The notes under the pieces: generated by a model
Database searches by the model: none
Told to the model about the DNA's origin: nothing
The model's input: only the letters and a program-made list of their open reading frames with translations
Assembly (NCBI GenBank): GCA_027405735.1
Contig: JAPEHQ010000028.1
Location: 1 to 64,000, forward strand
DNA: 64,000 bases
Direction: 5' to 3'
From: Mucor racemosus
Taxonomy: Eukaryota; Mucoromycota; Mucoromycetes; Mucorales; Mucoraceae
Program-made: the position numbers and the translations under genes
Shown here: one piece after another, positions 46,596 to 58,557 of the stretch
How the letters are laid out: every line of letters begins with the position of its first letter
Position numbering within the stretch: the first letter of the stretch is position 1

Positions 46596-48200
46596 ACAAA
46601 ATATAACACAGTATTCCCCAACTTGTACAACATTGCTTAGCTATCTTCTTTCTTATTATTTCACAAAATCTAATATATATATCATTTTACATATTAATTA
46701 ATAATAATAGAAAATCACACTTAATATAGTAAAAACTGCTACTTATAAATACTTTTGCTTCTATTAATAATTGCAAATATTATTCTGTTTTATCAGCCTC
46801 ATTGAATTTTACTGAATAACCAGACAAGTTATGGGTTTTCATGGCTAGCAAATCCATAGCTGACATATTCCCAAAATGTTCAATATTTAGTTTCACATGC
46901 TATGATGAAACCCTACTAGATCATACTAAAAACCTACACTATATGATTACAGAAGATTTTCAAAAATATGGTCGCTTCTACAAAATCAAAATTTAGTATA
47001 GAGAAAATACGGTAGATAAAATATAAATTAAATAATAGCCAGCATTCTACGTTACATGATGGCCAAATAAATCAAATAAACGATACAAAAATAGCTCCAT
47101 TATATGTTAAGTATTTTCAGTTATGTATAATTCTACTAGAATCAATTCAAAAATGGTATTTAAGAAACCGTGTCTGGCAATCTCCGTAGGAATCTGAAGC
47201 TCAAACTGAATCAAAACTAACTCTTGGATCACATATCTTCATCCCATTCAATAGTGTAAATAATAGATTATATACATACATAACTTTAAAATTTTCTTAT
47301 CAATTATATGTAATCGAGATATGCTCGAAAGTCGACTTTTAAGCAGTATTTTTACGTCAATGAGCTATTTCCTATCAGAGCATGCAATACAATTTGAGGC
47401 GATTCATATCGATTTATAAGATAAATATAAAATAAAACTATTTTGGAGTCTGAGACAATATACAATTCCCAAAGTAAAAATGGATTTGAAACAATTCAAT
47501 TATGCTAATTTACATTGGTTATCATCTCTTGTTCATTCAATTACTATATTTGATTTTAATATTTCGTTTATACTGCTATATCGCCTCGTTTGTCCATTAA
47601 AGTTAACTCGCCATCCTTGATTAATGTGTATATAATAACGGTTTATTATTAGTAGTTCATGGTATGGAAAAGTATTAAAAGGAGTTGTCTAATATCAAGT
47701 TTATCTAATTCAGCTGCTAATGCTCAACTATCATCAAATTAGTTGTGTTGACTCTCAATAAAGTAAGGCGTTTTATAAAGAACGATGTTGGCGTTCAATG
47801 TAGTAGTATGTTAGTTAAATTGAACAGATAGAGATATGGTTCATGCAGATATCTATGAATATATGAGAAAGCTCAGATGTATGAACACAAAAAAATGATC
47901 CAAATTATGATGCTTCGTCGACCTGTACGAGATTTTCTTGTGGCGATACCTGGTGGCCCAAGTCTAATTTAGGCATTTAATTGTCAAATGTATCGAATCA
48001 AGATAAAGTTGGTTGATTGATGTAACGGATAATAAATGCAATGTCATTTATTGAATGAGCAAATATAAATGTATAAAGCAAAGCTTATTTTTGAATGAAA
48101 GTACTAGTTATTCTGAGTAACATCAATAGGTTCAAAAAGCATAGTCAAGTGCAATTATTGCTACTAAATTTTATAATTTGATACAAGAAAACTCTTGAGG
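46596..48200. other. Intergenic, 1.6 kb
   Basis: 3' flank of the RhoGAP gene, then AT-rich sequence without ORFs or repeats that I can define. Confidence 0.6.
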
Positions 48201-48204
48201 CATT

Positions 48205-48460
48205 TATTCTTTTTTTTTTCGCAATGCTACAAATCATCGTTCAATATGACTAAATATTAATGAATTAGAAAAATGACAACTGGTAAAAGCCTGATACCCA
48301 ACAATGTACATCGAGGTCAAGATCGATAAAATTTGCATTCATTGTGTAGTGGAAATCGCAACATTTTGATGGATAGAAATTACAGGACCAAGGTACTGTA
48401 TTATTTGCCTCAGGATTTTTAAAAGGGTTGAAAACATACTTTATCAAACTTAATTAGATG
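48205..48460 (-). repeat. Repeat module R4, copy 1
   Basis: Sequence with CAATGCTACAAATCATCGTT, ACAATGTACATCGAGGTCAA and ATGGATAGAAATTACAGGAC, also present at 49990-50079 plus 50570-50735, where an insertion splits it. On the minus strand it contains a 60-codon frame with NPFKNPEANN, WSCNFYPSKCCDFHYTMN and DVHCW. These protein-like, cysteine-rich residues may be a captured exon of unknown origin. Confidence 0.75.
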
Positions 48461-48559
48461 CTAAATACTCAACATATGCTATTATTAGTATCATCTTGTT
48501 TTTTATTCGATTGCTGTACTATTAAAAATCAAGCTTTTCAAAGCTTATAACAATGACAA

Positions 48560-49905
48560 TGGGATGTTTCTGATTTTAGATTGACATTTATCATAAGGCG
48601 GGCTGATGATACGTTTTTTGATACTACTGTAGATGGAGCCAGTCAATTTAATTTATGGAATTTGAATGCAAATACCGAGGAATCATTTGTAAGTACTTAA
48701 TAAGTTGGTTCTGGTAATGCATTGAATAAATTGGCTTGGGACAAAGAGAGTAAAAAGGCGGCAATAGGTTCCAATGATGGCCATGTTTATGTTTATGTTT
48801 ATGTTTATGATATTGGAGAGGTAAGACTAAAACTTAATGTAAATCACCTCTAACGCAATAATCATAAAGACTATAATACCATCATATAAACTACCATATA
48901 ATATCATCAATAATATGTATAAAAACTTACAGTAATAAGCTTTAATCAAGTGAGTACAGCATTATAAATCCTTGAAAAAGTTCTCAAGTATTATAAAATC
49001 TCTTGTTTTTAAGACTTACAAGGCTTATAAGCGGAATATTAATTTAGAAAATTATTCTTGTCCAGATCATCAATTTTGGCATTTTTTAATTTTTTTTTTC
49101 TGGTTTTCCAAATCTAGAGTTAATTATACCACCAATTATAAAAACAAAAAATATACACATATACAAAGGTTAGCGCTCTATTTGCTCAATAAAAAATAAC
49201 AAACATTTTTATCGTAAAATATTACATGAAAATCCTTTAACTAAAGAACCGTTTTTGGGACAAAACTACAAATTTTCATTACTTAACATTTAATATTAAG
49301 CTTTTATAAAATGCGTATTAGCTATAGCTACAATTTTCTCTCACAATGTAGTATATTTAAACGTTGATTTTGGTATCAAAATTCGATTTTTCTGTTTTTT
49401 CATCAAAATCATGAGTGTTGGTAAGGATAAAATGAGCCCCGAAAATGTCCGCTACAAAAACTGAATTTTCAGACCGTACGTGGTTAAATATATGAAAAGT
49501 TTAAAAAAGAAACGCTTTTTTATTTAAAACATAAATTTACCATAGTCCACGATACGTAAGAGACTTAACAATTCAATCTTGCTATGCTCAACTACGGCGT
49601 CGTTCTACGGGCTTGCTTTTGCAATCTTTTAATGAATGTATATTATGATAGACGGGTTTCCTGGTAACAAAAATATATTATGTTTCTATAATAACAACAG
49701 ATAATGCTTATTTGTTTAGTTTATGGTTTATGTGCTGTAATACTGCTTTTACATTGGCTGAAATGAGCAATTTAGCAGTGTTTTAGCTGCGTCAAATAAT
49801 GTAAAGCCTTGAAAATCCTTTTCTACGTGTGTTGTTTCTCTCTTTTTGTTTTCATATTCCAAGGATATTATTCACTGTTTGATAAGGCATCTCAGATTAG
49901 CATTG
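48560..49905 (+). repeat. Repeat family R2, copy G, with the longest dynein fragment
   Basis: Complete-looking copy: acceptor-like TCTGATTTTAG, dynein-derived exon piece, donor GGAGAGGTAAGAC, then about 1.05 kb of conserved non-coding sequence, ending at GGATATTATTCACTGTTTGA. An internal GTTTAT hexamer expansion is visible at 48785-48808. Confidence 0.88.
48582..48822 (+). pseudogene. Dynein intermediate chain fragment (copy G)
   Basis: Reads through FDTTVDGASQFNLWNLNANT, EESFVST, two stop codons in frame, then VGSGNALNKLAWDKESKKAA, IGSNDGHVYVY and DIGE. This is the WD-repeat region of cytoplasmic dynein intermediate chain. Disabled by the double stop and by repeat expansion. Splice-site-like sequences at both ends show it derives from genomic DNA rather than mRNA. 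Confidence 0.8.
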
Positions 49906-49979
49906 GTGTCGAGCGTGGTTTTGCCAGCCAAATTTGCTAGTATAAGCTGAGCTCGACAGCATCTCCACTCTTGACGCAT

Positions 49980-50735
49980 TTATTCTTTTTTTTTTGGCAA
50001 TGCTACAAATCATCGTTTAATATGACTGAATATCAATGAATCAGAGAAAATACAACTGGTAAAAAAACTGATATCCAACTGAAGTGAACTAAGCTAGATT
50101 CCCATCATAAAATACCTAAATTAAATGTCATCTCATTTGAAACCATGCTATCAAAGATAAAGACTATATAGTAAATAGACAATTGCATAAAGATAGCAAG
50201 GGTATAATACTCAAATAAGAGATGCCAAAATACTAAAGTAATGTGGGATATCCCAACAAATAAAAGATATAAAAAGTACATGCTTATCAAGTAGAACAAG
50301 TAAGGGCTGTTCTGAAAGCATGATTGACAAACTATATTTAAAACACCGTTCTTGATCCACCAAATCAATAACCAAACAACCCAACATTTATACTCAAAAT
50401 TAATGGAATCGTTGACAATTGCAATGCAATCGCAAGATAGTAAATAATCACCAAATAATATAAATAGAGACGTAGAATAATCATTTTATTGCACATTATC
50501 CATAATATTTTAATAAAGAAGTATTTTAACAGTATTCTTTATCGCTTTTTACACCCATATTTTACTGCACCAACAATGTACATCGAGATCAATCAAGATA
50601 GATAAAAGAAGGTGCATTCATTGTATAGTGAAAATCACAACATTTTGATGGATAGAAATTACAGGACCAAGACTTTATGTTTGCCTCAGGATTTTTAAAA
50701 GAAGGGTTTAAAAGCATACTTCATAAAACTTCCTT
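49980..50735 (-). repeat. Repeat module R4, copy 2, interrupted
   Basis: 49985-50079 and 50570-50735 together match 48205-48460. Between them sits a 490-bp insertion with CCAAC on both sides. Confidence 0.75.
50080..50569 (+). mobile_element. Probable solo LTR (490 bp)
   Basis: The insertion begins TGAAGTGAAC and ends TTTTACTGCA (TG...CA termini of retroviral-type LTRs) and is flanked by CCAAC at 50075-50079 and 50570-50574, a 5-bp target duplication. Inside, TATAAATAGAGACG (about 50460) and AATATTTTAATAAAG (about 50504) fit an LTR promoter and poly-A signal. The interrupted repeat gives an empty-site comparison at 48290. No internal retrotransposon sequence is attached. Confidence 0.75.
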
Positions 50736-50744
50736 AGATTGAAA

Positions 50745-50990
50745 TGTCAAAACGGTCTTAAGAAATAATCTTGCCAAAATATTACATTTTTTTATTAACA
50801 ATACATCCAGAGGATGTATTTATATACTTTTCATTATAACTATTACACAGAATTACTATCTAAGAACATTACACCAATTTACTAAGGCGCATGTAAATCA
50901 GCGTGTACACCTGTTGATTTACTATAATACCGAATATTGACTGCGACCTTGAATGTGCGACCTAGGATATGATATTGACATAACATAGAT
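50745..50990 (-). repeat. Repeat module R3, copy 2 (inverted relative to 37615)
   Basis: Contains GAAATGTCAAAACGGTCTTA, AATACATCCAGAGGATGTAT, ACACCAATTTAC and ACACCTGTTGATTTACTATA, the reverse complement of the 37615-37870 module in the same order. Confidence 0.75.
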
Positions 50991-50999
50991 GTTAAATAC

Positions 51000-51984
51000 T
51001 CACCATATATTATTAGTATCATCTTGTTTTTTATTTAATTGCTGTATTATTAAAAATCAAGCTTTTCATAGCTTATTGATTTATCAGAATATGTTTATGC
51101 TAAATAAAGCTAGAAAATTAATCAGGTAAAGAGATATCGTTTATTAAAAGGAAATAAAGAGGATTTACATACTAATTGAGTTGAGGGAAATGATGATGTG
51201 ATAAGGATTATAGATGTTACCTATTATACTAATGTGGCATGATGATGGAACAGCATGCTTTAATGTCATGCTGTAATATCATGCTGGAACCGTAGTTCCG
51301 TTGATGTTTAATTTACTTGAATTTCGGTTCCTGAACTATTGTTTTATTTTTGAATTTGACATCCGGTTAAGAATGATACATCACTTATAACAACAATGAC
51401 AATGGGATATTTGTTGTATTCCACCTACTATTATCATACGTTATCACCTTCTACAGTATCAATACATCTTATAATCTATTGACTACGACATGTATTGAAG
51501 TGCAAGTCTTGATATCGGATATAAGAAACTCCTAGCGTACCAAGTTTAATCCAGTAATTACCAAGAACGCTTGGACCTCAATTATGACACCATACTATTT
51601 CATCCCAGCGGTTAATCAATCAAGTAGCTATCAAATCAACATCCAAGCACAATTAGTGCAGCATTGAAGAAACAAGACAACTCACAAGCTCTTCTGAAAG
51701 AACGGTTAAATTATTATTGATCCATTTCAATCCATATATTACTATTAAACAGATCTAATGGTTCAATAATAGTGCCTTAAATTACATATCAGAATCTCAA
51801 TGTTAAATCAATATAAATGGCCATACTGTACTTTTATATCTAAATAAACGATATCTTGTTTTTATTATACAGTTGAAGAACTGATTAATTACTCGTCTTT
51901 TTTAATTGTATTCTTTTTTAATTGTATTCTTTTTTAATTGTATTCTTTTTTAAGTAATATTCATCAATCCTAAAAATATACGAC
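51000..51984. repeat. Decayed repeats, no gene
   Basis: 51120-51300 resembles 38440-38660. Three tandem copies of TTTTTTAATTGTATTC lie at about 51898-51950. 51300-51890 shows nothing recognisable. Confidence 0.5.
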
Positions 51985-53045
51985 AATATTTCTGGTTTTA
52001 GATTGCCATTTATCATAAGGCGAGCTGATAACACATTTTTTGATACTACTGTAGACGGAATCAATCCATTTGATTTATGGAATTTGAATGCAAATACCGA
52101 GGAATCATTTGTAAGTACTTAAATTGGTTTTGGTAAGTATTGAATAAATTGGCTTGGGACAAAGATGGTAAAAAAGTGGCAATAGGTTCCAGCGATGGCC
52201 ATGTTTATGTTTATAATATTGGAGAGGTAAGACTAAACCTTAATGTAAATCACCTCTAGCGCAATAATTATAACATGCAACTGTATTATCATCAAATAAA
52301 CTACCACACAATACTAACATGTATAAAGATTTACAGTAGTAGTAAGCTTGAATCAAGTGGGTACAGCACCGTAAATTCTTGAAAAAGTTCTCAAGTATTA
52401 TAAAATCTCTTGTTTTTAAGACTTACAAGGCTTATAAGCGGAATATTAATTTAGAAAATTATTCTTGTCCAGATCATCAATTTTGACATTTTTTAATTTT
52501 TTTTTCTGGTTTTCCAAATCTAGAGTTAATTATACCACCAATTATAAAAACAAAAAATATACACATATACAAAGGTTAGCGCTCTATTTGCTCAATAAAA
52601 AATAACAAACATTTTTATTGTAAAATATTACATGAAAATCTTTTAACCAAAAATCCATTTTTGGGACAAAACTACAAATTTTCATTACTTAACATTTAAT
52701 ATTAAGCTTTTATAAAATGTGTATTAGTTATGGCTACAGTTTCCTCTCACAATGTAGTATATTTAAACGTTGATTTTGGTATCAAAATTTGATTTTTCTG
52801 TTTTTTCATCAAAATCATGAGTGTTGGTAAGGATAAAATGAGCCCCGAAAATGTCCGCTACAAAAACTGAATTTTCAGACCGTACATGGTTAAATATAAG
52901 AAAAGCAAAAAAAAAAGACGCTTTTTTTATTTAAAACTTAGATTTATACCATAGAATAAGAGACTTAGCAGCTGTTCAATCTTGCCATGCTCAATTACGG
53001 CGTCGCCCTACGGGCTCGCTTTTGCAATTTTTTAACGAATCTATG
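51985..53045 (+). repeat. Repeat family R2, copy H (3'-truncated)
   Basis: Starts at TTCTGGTTTTAGATTGCC like copy G and runs collinear with it to TTTTTTAACGAATCTATGAT, then departs from F and G. It lacks the last ~280 bases of the family. Confidence 0.87.
52000..52228 (+). pseudogene. Dynein intermediate chain fragment (copy H)
   Basis: Same piece as in copy G with different disabling changes: VDGINPFDLWNLNANTEESF, a stop, a short deletion shifting the frame near 52130, then NWLGT in place of NKLAWD. Independent decay from copy G suggests that the fragment was already carried by the family before amplification. Confidence 0.75.
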
Positions 53046-53504
53046 ATGCAGTAAATGACGAAGTTATTTACTAAAATAAAAAAAATATAAAAAATAAAAG
53101 CAGTAGAAATACAATTATAATCAGTGTAATGAGTCAAACATTTCAGTTTCATTCATGCAAAACCTTGCCTCATTCCTTATATAAATACTACAAGGAAATC
53201 ATTACATGATCCCTTGTAGATTTATCTGTCTTGTTACACTCTCTTTACATATATTTATTTACTAATAAATATCTAATTTACAAATAAGAACACCAACCTT
53301 CATCAATCCAGTGATCACCAATTTATAATAGCAAGAATAATATCTATAAGCATATTATCCACCTTTGTTGTTAGTCCAAAATTATAGATCATTACAGGTA
53401 GCTTTGTGAGTAATTGTATCTAAAGGAAAACTTCAGTTATGATAAATCAGCTGTCGCAATTATAGTACTCGATAAGCCTACTACTTGAAAAAAGAAGTTA
53501 GTTA

Positions 53505-54710
53505 AATGATTTAAAATCGGAACATATTTTAATTTCTATAGCTGATCCCATACTAAGTATTCTTCAGGATGTACTTTAGAAGGCTACTAAATAGAGATAG
53601 ATTTATCGCATTATACTATCTGTTCTTAAATTTATTTTACATCTTACAAAAGGTTCAAAAGCAGGTAAAACCCACCGCTTTTTCTTTAAAAACTGGATCC
53701 AACTTTTAATCCCTGCTCTAATTTTTTTTCATTAATAACACTAAGAAAAAATTATATACCAATGTACATGAGATTCTCCACTTTAACCTAGAAATAAGTA
53801 TCCAGAGATATCCTATTTTTTGCAGTTGGTATGACTTCTTCAGTGCTAATGTTTCAGGTTTTTACAGGTATTTCACCGCTACAATTAAAAACTTTGCGCC
53901 ATCATATCTCTGAAAAAAATTAAGATTACTATAATTTTCTAATAATAAAACTTACTTGTTTTAAAGCGCTCTATAAAATATTTTAATATAAAAAAATTCT
54001 GAGCACTTTTATTTTTTCTTCATTTTTTCTGGCATTTCTATAGTAGATTTCAAAATATTTGTTAAAATGAGCAGCATTTTGTTTACATTCATGTCATTAA
54101 CCTCGTTGAAGCCTACTAGACCCAATTTAGTTTTTTTTAAAATATTGATTTTTCGTGGAGATATCCTCAAAAATGTGTACAAAGAGATACTTTCGTTTCT
54201 AGCCTCAATTTTTCCTTGTATACCCTCATCCCAAATTCTGAATTTGAAAAAAAAATTGACAAAAATCTCATTTTCTCTATGAAAAATGCAGATGAAAGGT
54301 TCAGCAATAGCTCAATTAATAGATAATGTTTTTGTGCATCATATTCATTACTTATATTTAAAATATTCTTATAAAAAGTGGTGCTTATCTTCAAAAAACC
54401 TCCAAAATTTCAACCGCATTTTAAGTAAGATTTATTGCTAAACATTTGTCTGAATTTTGTTTAGGTGGATGCAAAATCCAAAACTGTACAAAAACTATTT
54501 AATATGCTAGATCGACTTACTTTGCAGTTCATGAACCATTAAATGATTTTGTTTTTTGAATCATTTTCTGATCGATTTGCGCGAATCGATTTTGGAACTC
54601 AGTTATCATAGAGTTTAAGCGGTATCAAGAACTATTATTTTGATTATCTCTAAGAAAAATTAACATTTTTTGCTAAAACAAAAAATGCAGAGTAGCATGG
54701 AGCGGGATCT
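53505..54710 (+). repeat. Repeat family R1, copy D (near full length, diverged)
   Basis: Starts with a diverged form of the R1 terminus (ATTTAAAATCGGAACAT), follows copy A through TTTTTCGTGGAGATATCCTC and TACCCTCATCCCAAATTCTG, and ends in AAAAAATGCAGAGTAG like copy C. The 81-codon frame of copies A/B is broken here. Confidence 0.87.
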
Positions 54711-57700
54711 ATTGTTTGAATATAAAAAATTAGCACCTTAATTTAGGTGCGCAATTTTTTATAACCAATTTTAGGTTAATCTTGGCCAGTTTTGGTCAAT
54801 CTTTAGCCATTGCATTCATATTCTGATATTAACTTTTTTGTTTTCAGACAAATATTGGTCTATAGAGGGAAGATACATCTTCGTTGAAGATTTGACGTGA
54901 TTCGACTCAATACTGGGCAAAATATTCGAAAATAATTTAAACCACATCTGAATGCTATTTTTTGCAGCCATAAAAAATTGACGATAGAAACCCTATCTCA
55001 GCGAATTTTGATTCTAATAACTTTCAGCTTTACATGAAAGTAAGGACCCATCTTTGCCACGCTTATATCAAAGGGCAACAACGTCCAAGACCTAGTAACT
55101 AGAAAAATGCTTGCAACCAATAACCATTGATCTAAATGGGCTGCAAGTTTTAGAATATGTATTACAGCTGTAATAGTATCCAAAGATATAATTTTAGCAT
55201 CCCAGTGATTTGTTGGCTAAATTGTAGAAATCAATGCCTACTTTTCCTAGTAGTTTTTGCGGCTCAGTAAGCCATTTTAAATTATAAATGGCCAAAATCA
55301 GCATGTATGGCAATGACAACTACTAAGATTAATAAGTAAACGTCTTTTTTATGTGTATTCAAAGTTGTAGTGTAACGTGTTTTACATTTACATTTCAGGA
55401 ATTATTTTAAAGAATTGAATATTAACTTCAATAGTTATACGTAAATAAACATAAGGAAACCGCCAATCTTTAATTTGATATATATCATAAAATGAGTTAT
55501 TTTATCAGATGATCAACATATTGTAGAGCTACATCGAAAATGCAGCTAGAGTCAAGAATCAAACAAAGAAAAGCAGAGAATTTAGCACAAATGTTATTTA
55601 TTCGATTAATTAATTAATCAAAAGGACCAGTTATATCGCAACTTTTACGTATCTAGATATTAAAAATGCTAATGGTTTTGAAACAAAAAAGCTTGAAATT
55701 AATGCAAAATCCATCATGTAAGTTGTATCTCTAACATGGGTTTTTATGGCACCAAAAGTCTTTTAAATTAGTAGAAATATCAATGAGAAAAACAGAAAAT
55801 ATATACATCTCTATTGTTATGTGGTATACAATCAAAGTCAATTTGCAAGAGTAGTATTCAATAATGGTAGAATTTAAAACCACTTACTACTAGCTCTAGT
55901 TTATCAAACTGTAATTTTGCATGAAATATATGTTTGTAAACAAGCATCATTTTATAATTTTTTTATGTATTTATGCGTCAAAAATGAATAACAAAACTTC
56001 CCTTTTGAAGATAAAAAAAAAAAAAAATAATACAGGAGATATTTAGAGGCATCATCTAGCTTGCCTGCTATATATTTTGTAAAATGCCTTTTCAAAACCG
56101 TTTGAAACATCCTTTGCATATTTACATAAATTCTTTATATATATATATATACAATTCTCACATCATGCCATAAAAAAATGACCTCAGTTGTAGAAAAATT
56201 AGTTTTATCAGTTAGCAAAGAACTTTGTACCCATATCTCATATGTATATTATATATATTGATGGAAATATTAAATTAATAATAAATAGCATTAATCTCGA
56301 CAATAAACAAAAAAAAAAAAACGATAGAAATTTTCGTAGTTAATTGCGGTAATACCTTCAATAACAGCGGGAAAGCACATGTACAATAAGTAAATCGTAT
56401 TTGGGAAATGATAAGAGATGATTTCAAAGGGCATTGATGTTATTAGGCTCCTGGCGGACCGGTAAACCAACTAAAACAAGAAAAATGACCATCAATAATG
56501 TGCCACGAAAGAACCTTATTAGAAATAGCTTTTTTGTACACAAAAGAGATCGGAATGCACAAACTTTCAAAATATGGAATTAGCATTAGCTAAGACGAAT
56601 GCGCTTAAATAAATGGTCTAGAGGAATATTTTTATACTTTTGATAATTGAAGTTTGCATTGCATGTTAAGAAGGTTCCATAGCAGGTATTTTAAATAAAT
56701 AAATGATGATAATATTGCTATAATAATGCCGCGCTATATATTTATCAAGCAAAATATAGGTTGCAATAAGGGTAATGGGTATTTTGCTGATGGGAAAAAG
56801 TTGGTTTATACAGTTGATTGGTTTACATCAAGCTAAAATTCGTTGGAAAATAACGGGCAATAATGCAAATTAGTAATCTCTAGAACCAAATTTATGATTT
56901 AATGGGCTGTTGCACATGCAATTGACACTTGATTCAAGGAGATTCATGGAACGTCCATTTTTTTGATAATGATATAGTTGATATATAAATAAGACATTAA
57001 AACCTGACTCTTGGATTATAGGCCTCTTTATTACATTGAATAAATACTATCTGTTTGTTTCATCAATTTCATATAATAGAAACTACCATAAAAAATACTC
57101 TAAACGAATCATGTTCTTTGGTTACTCAAAGGAAAAAAAAGACCTACAGGATATAATTGGATTATAAAACTACAAAGGTTAAAATGTGGCATGTCGCACA
57201 ACAATAACATGATGTTTAGAAACACAAATCAATTATATAAATCCAAAAGCAAATCCAAGTTTAGATGTCTCGCAAAAAATCTAATGCAAAAATACAAAGC
57301 TTGCATTCATGTAAGAAATATTACAGCGAGGAACATTTAAGCGCAGTTAATATGATGTTGGACCATTCCTTGTCTTTTCTCGGGGTTATGCTGTTATTAC
57401 AACAACAAAAAAGTCGGAAGTTTTAGGTTCGTTTGCTTGTGTTCCCGCTGTAATAAGCCCATAAAAATTGGGTATCAAATGCGGGGAAGCCAGGAAAGTA
57501 TGCGATTATATACATGATTTTGGTGCTATATAATAAAGGTATAGTAGATAATGTGTTCTGGATACTATCATGTAGTGCAAGTATACATTCAAATATCCTG
57601 GTCTATCTACATGGTTCTCAACAGACGTTTTATACATGTGATTTTTTCTGTAGGGTTATCAGGGTAATTTTCAATTGAGACAAATGTGGGGTAAGAAGAT

Positions 57701-58557
57701 GAGTCTGATCTTTCTATCTTGAATTTCGTTTAGTTTAACCCTGAATAGTACAATGAAAAGGGCTGATTGGTTTACTTGATCAATTTTCGTGGTAGTGGCT
57801 AATCGTTTAATCGTTTAATAATAAAACTATGGATATACGTTTAAACATGACGTTTTATGCGTTAAAACTTGTATAAATACAAAATGTAGAGACTTGGAAA
57901 ATCATTTAAAAACCTTGTAAATTTCATGTGTCAATATTTATTATTTATAATTCATTATTGAATCACATGAGTCATATTAAATGATTTCAGGTAGTCAAGT
58001 ATTGTGAATAGTGAATGCGTGGCAAATTGCGGCAAATATTGGGTAAATAAAGAGTTTATTGTATTCGTACTCAGCCAAATTTCAGACAAAAGGGGGGGGG
58101 GGTTTGTCAGGGCAAATGTGAAATAAAAAGAAAGTTTGAGTTACCCATGTGATACTAATTAAAAGATATATACACTGTATAGTGATATGATGAATAAGAA
58201 GGTGTGTGTATGTGTATGGCAAGCTTGCGTTGTAATGAAAAAAACAAAAAAACAAAAAAGAGTAGCGTTTTTTTCATTTAGCATAGAGTGAGGAAAATAA
58301 GGATGTTTCTAATATTTAATAAACAAAGCAGACTGTATATTCATTATTAGATCAAAAGGTAAATCTGATTATAAATAAAAATTGTCATCTTCTCCGTGGA
58401 AATTCCGGGTTTTAATAGAGTTGTGAACCCCCCCGCAAAATAAAATAAAAGAGGAGGTTAAGAAATGAAATGTATAGATCCATTCCCTTTTTTTTTTTTT
58501 TTTTTTTTTTTTTTCTTTTCTTTTCTTTTCTTCTTTCTTTCTCTTTTTCAATTTAAC
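54711..58557. other. Gene-free interval, 3.8 kb
   Basis: 55100-55230 resembles 38850-38970 (a dispersed module); the rest is AT-rich with a TATATATATATATA run near 56145. A run of 11 G is at 58092-58102. Just upstream of the next gene there is a T tract of about 24 and TTTTC/TTTC repeats (58485-58548). No coding sequence is supported. Confidence 0.55.

Noticed and set aside
50105..50368. 87-codon minus-strand frame in the solo LTR
   Set aside because: Hydrophobic AT-driven composition, lies wholly inside the inserted LTR, no homology features.
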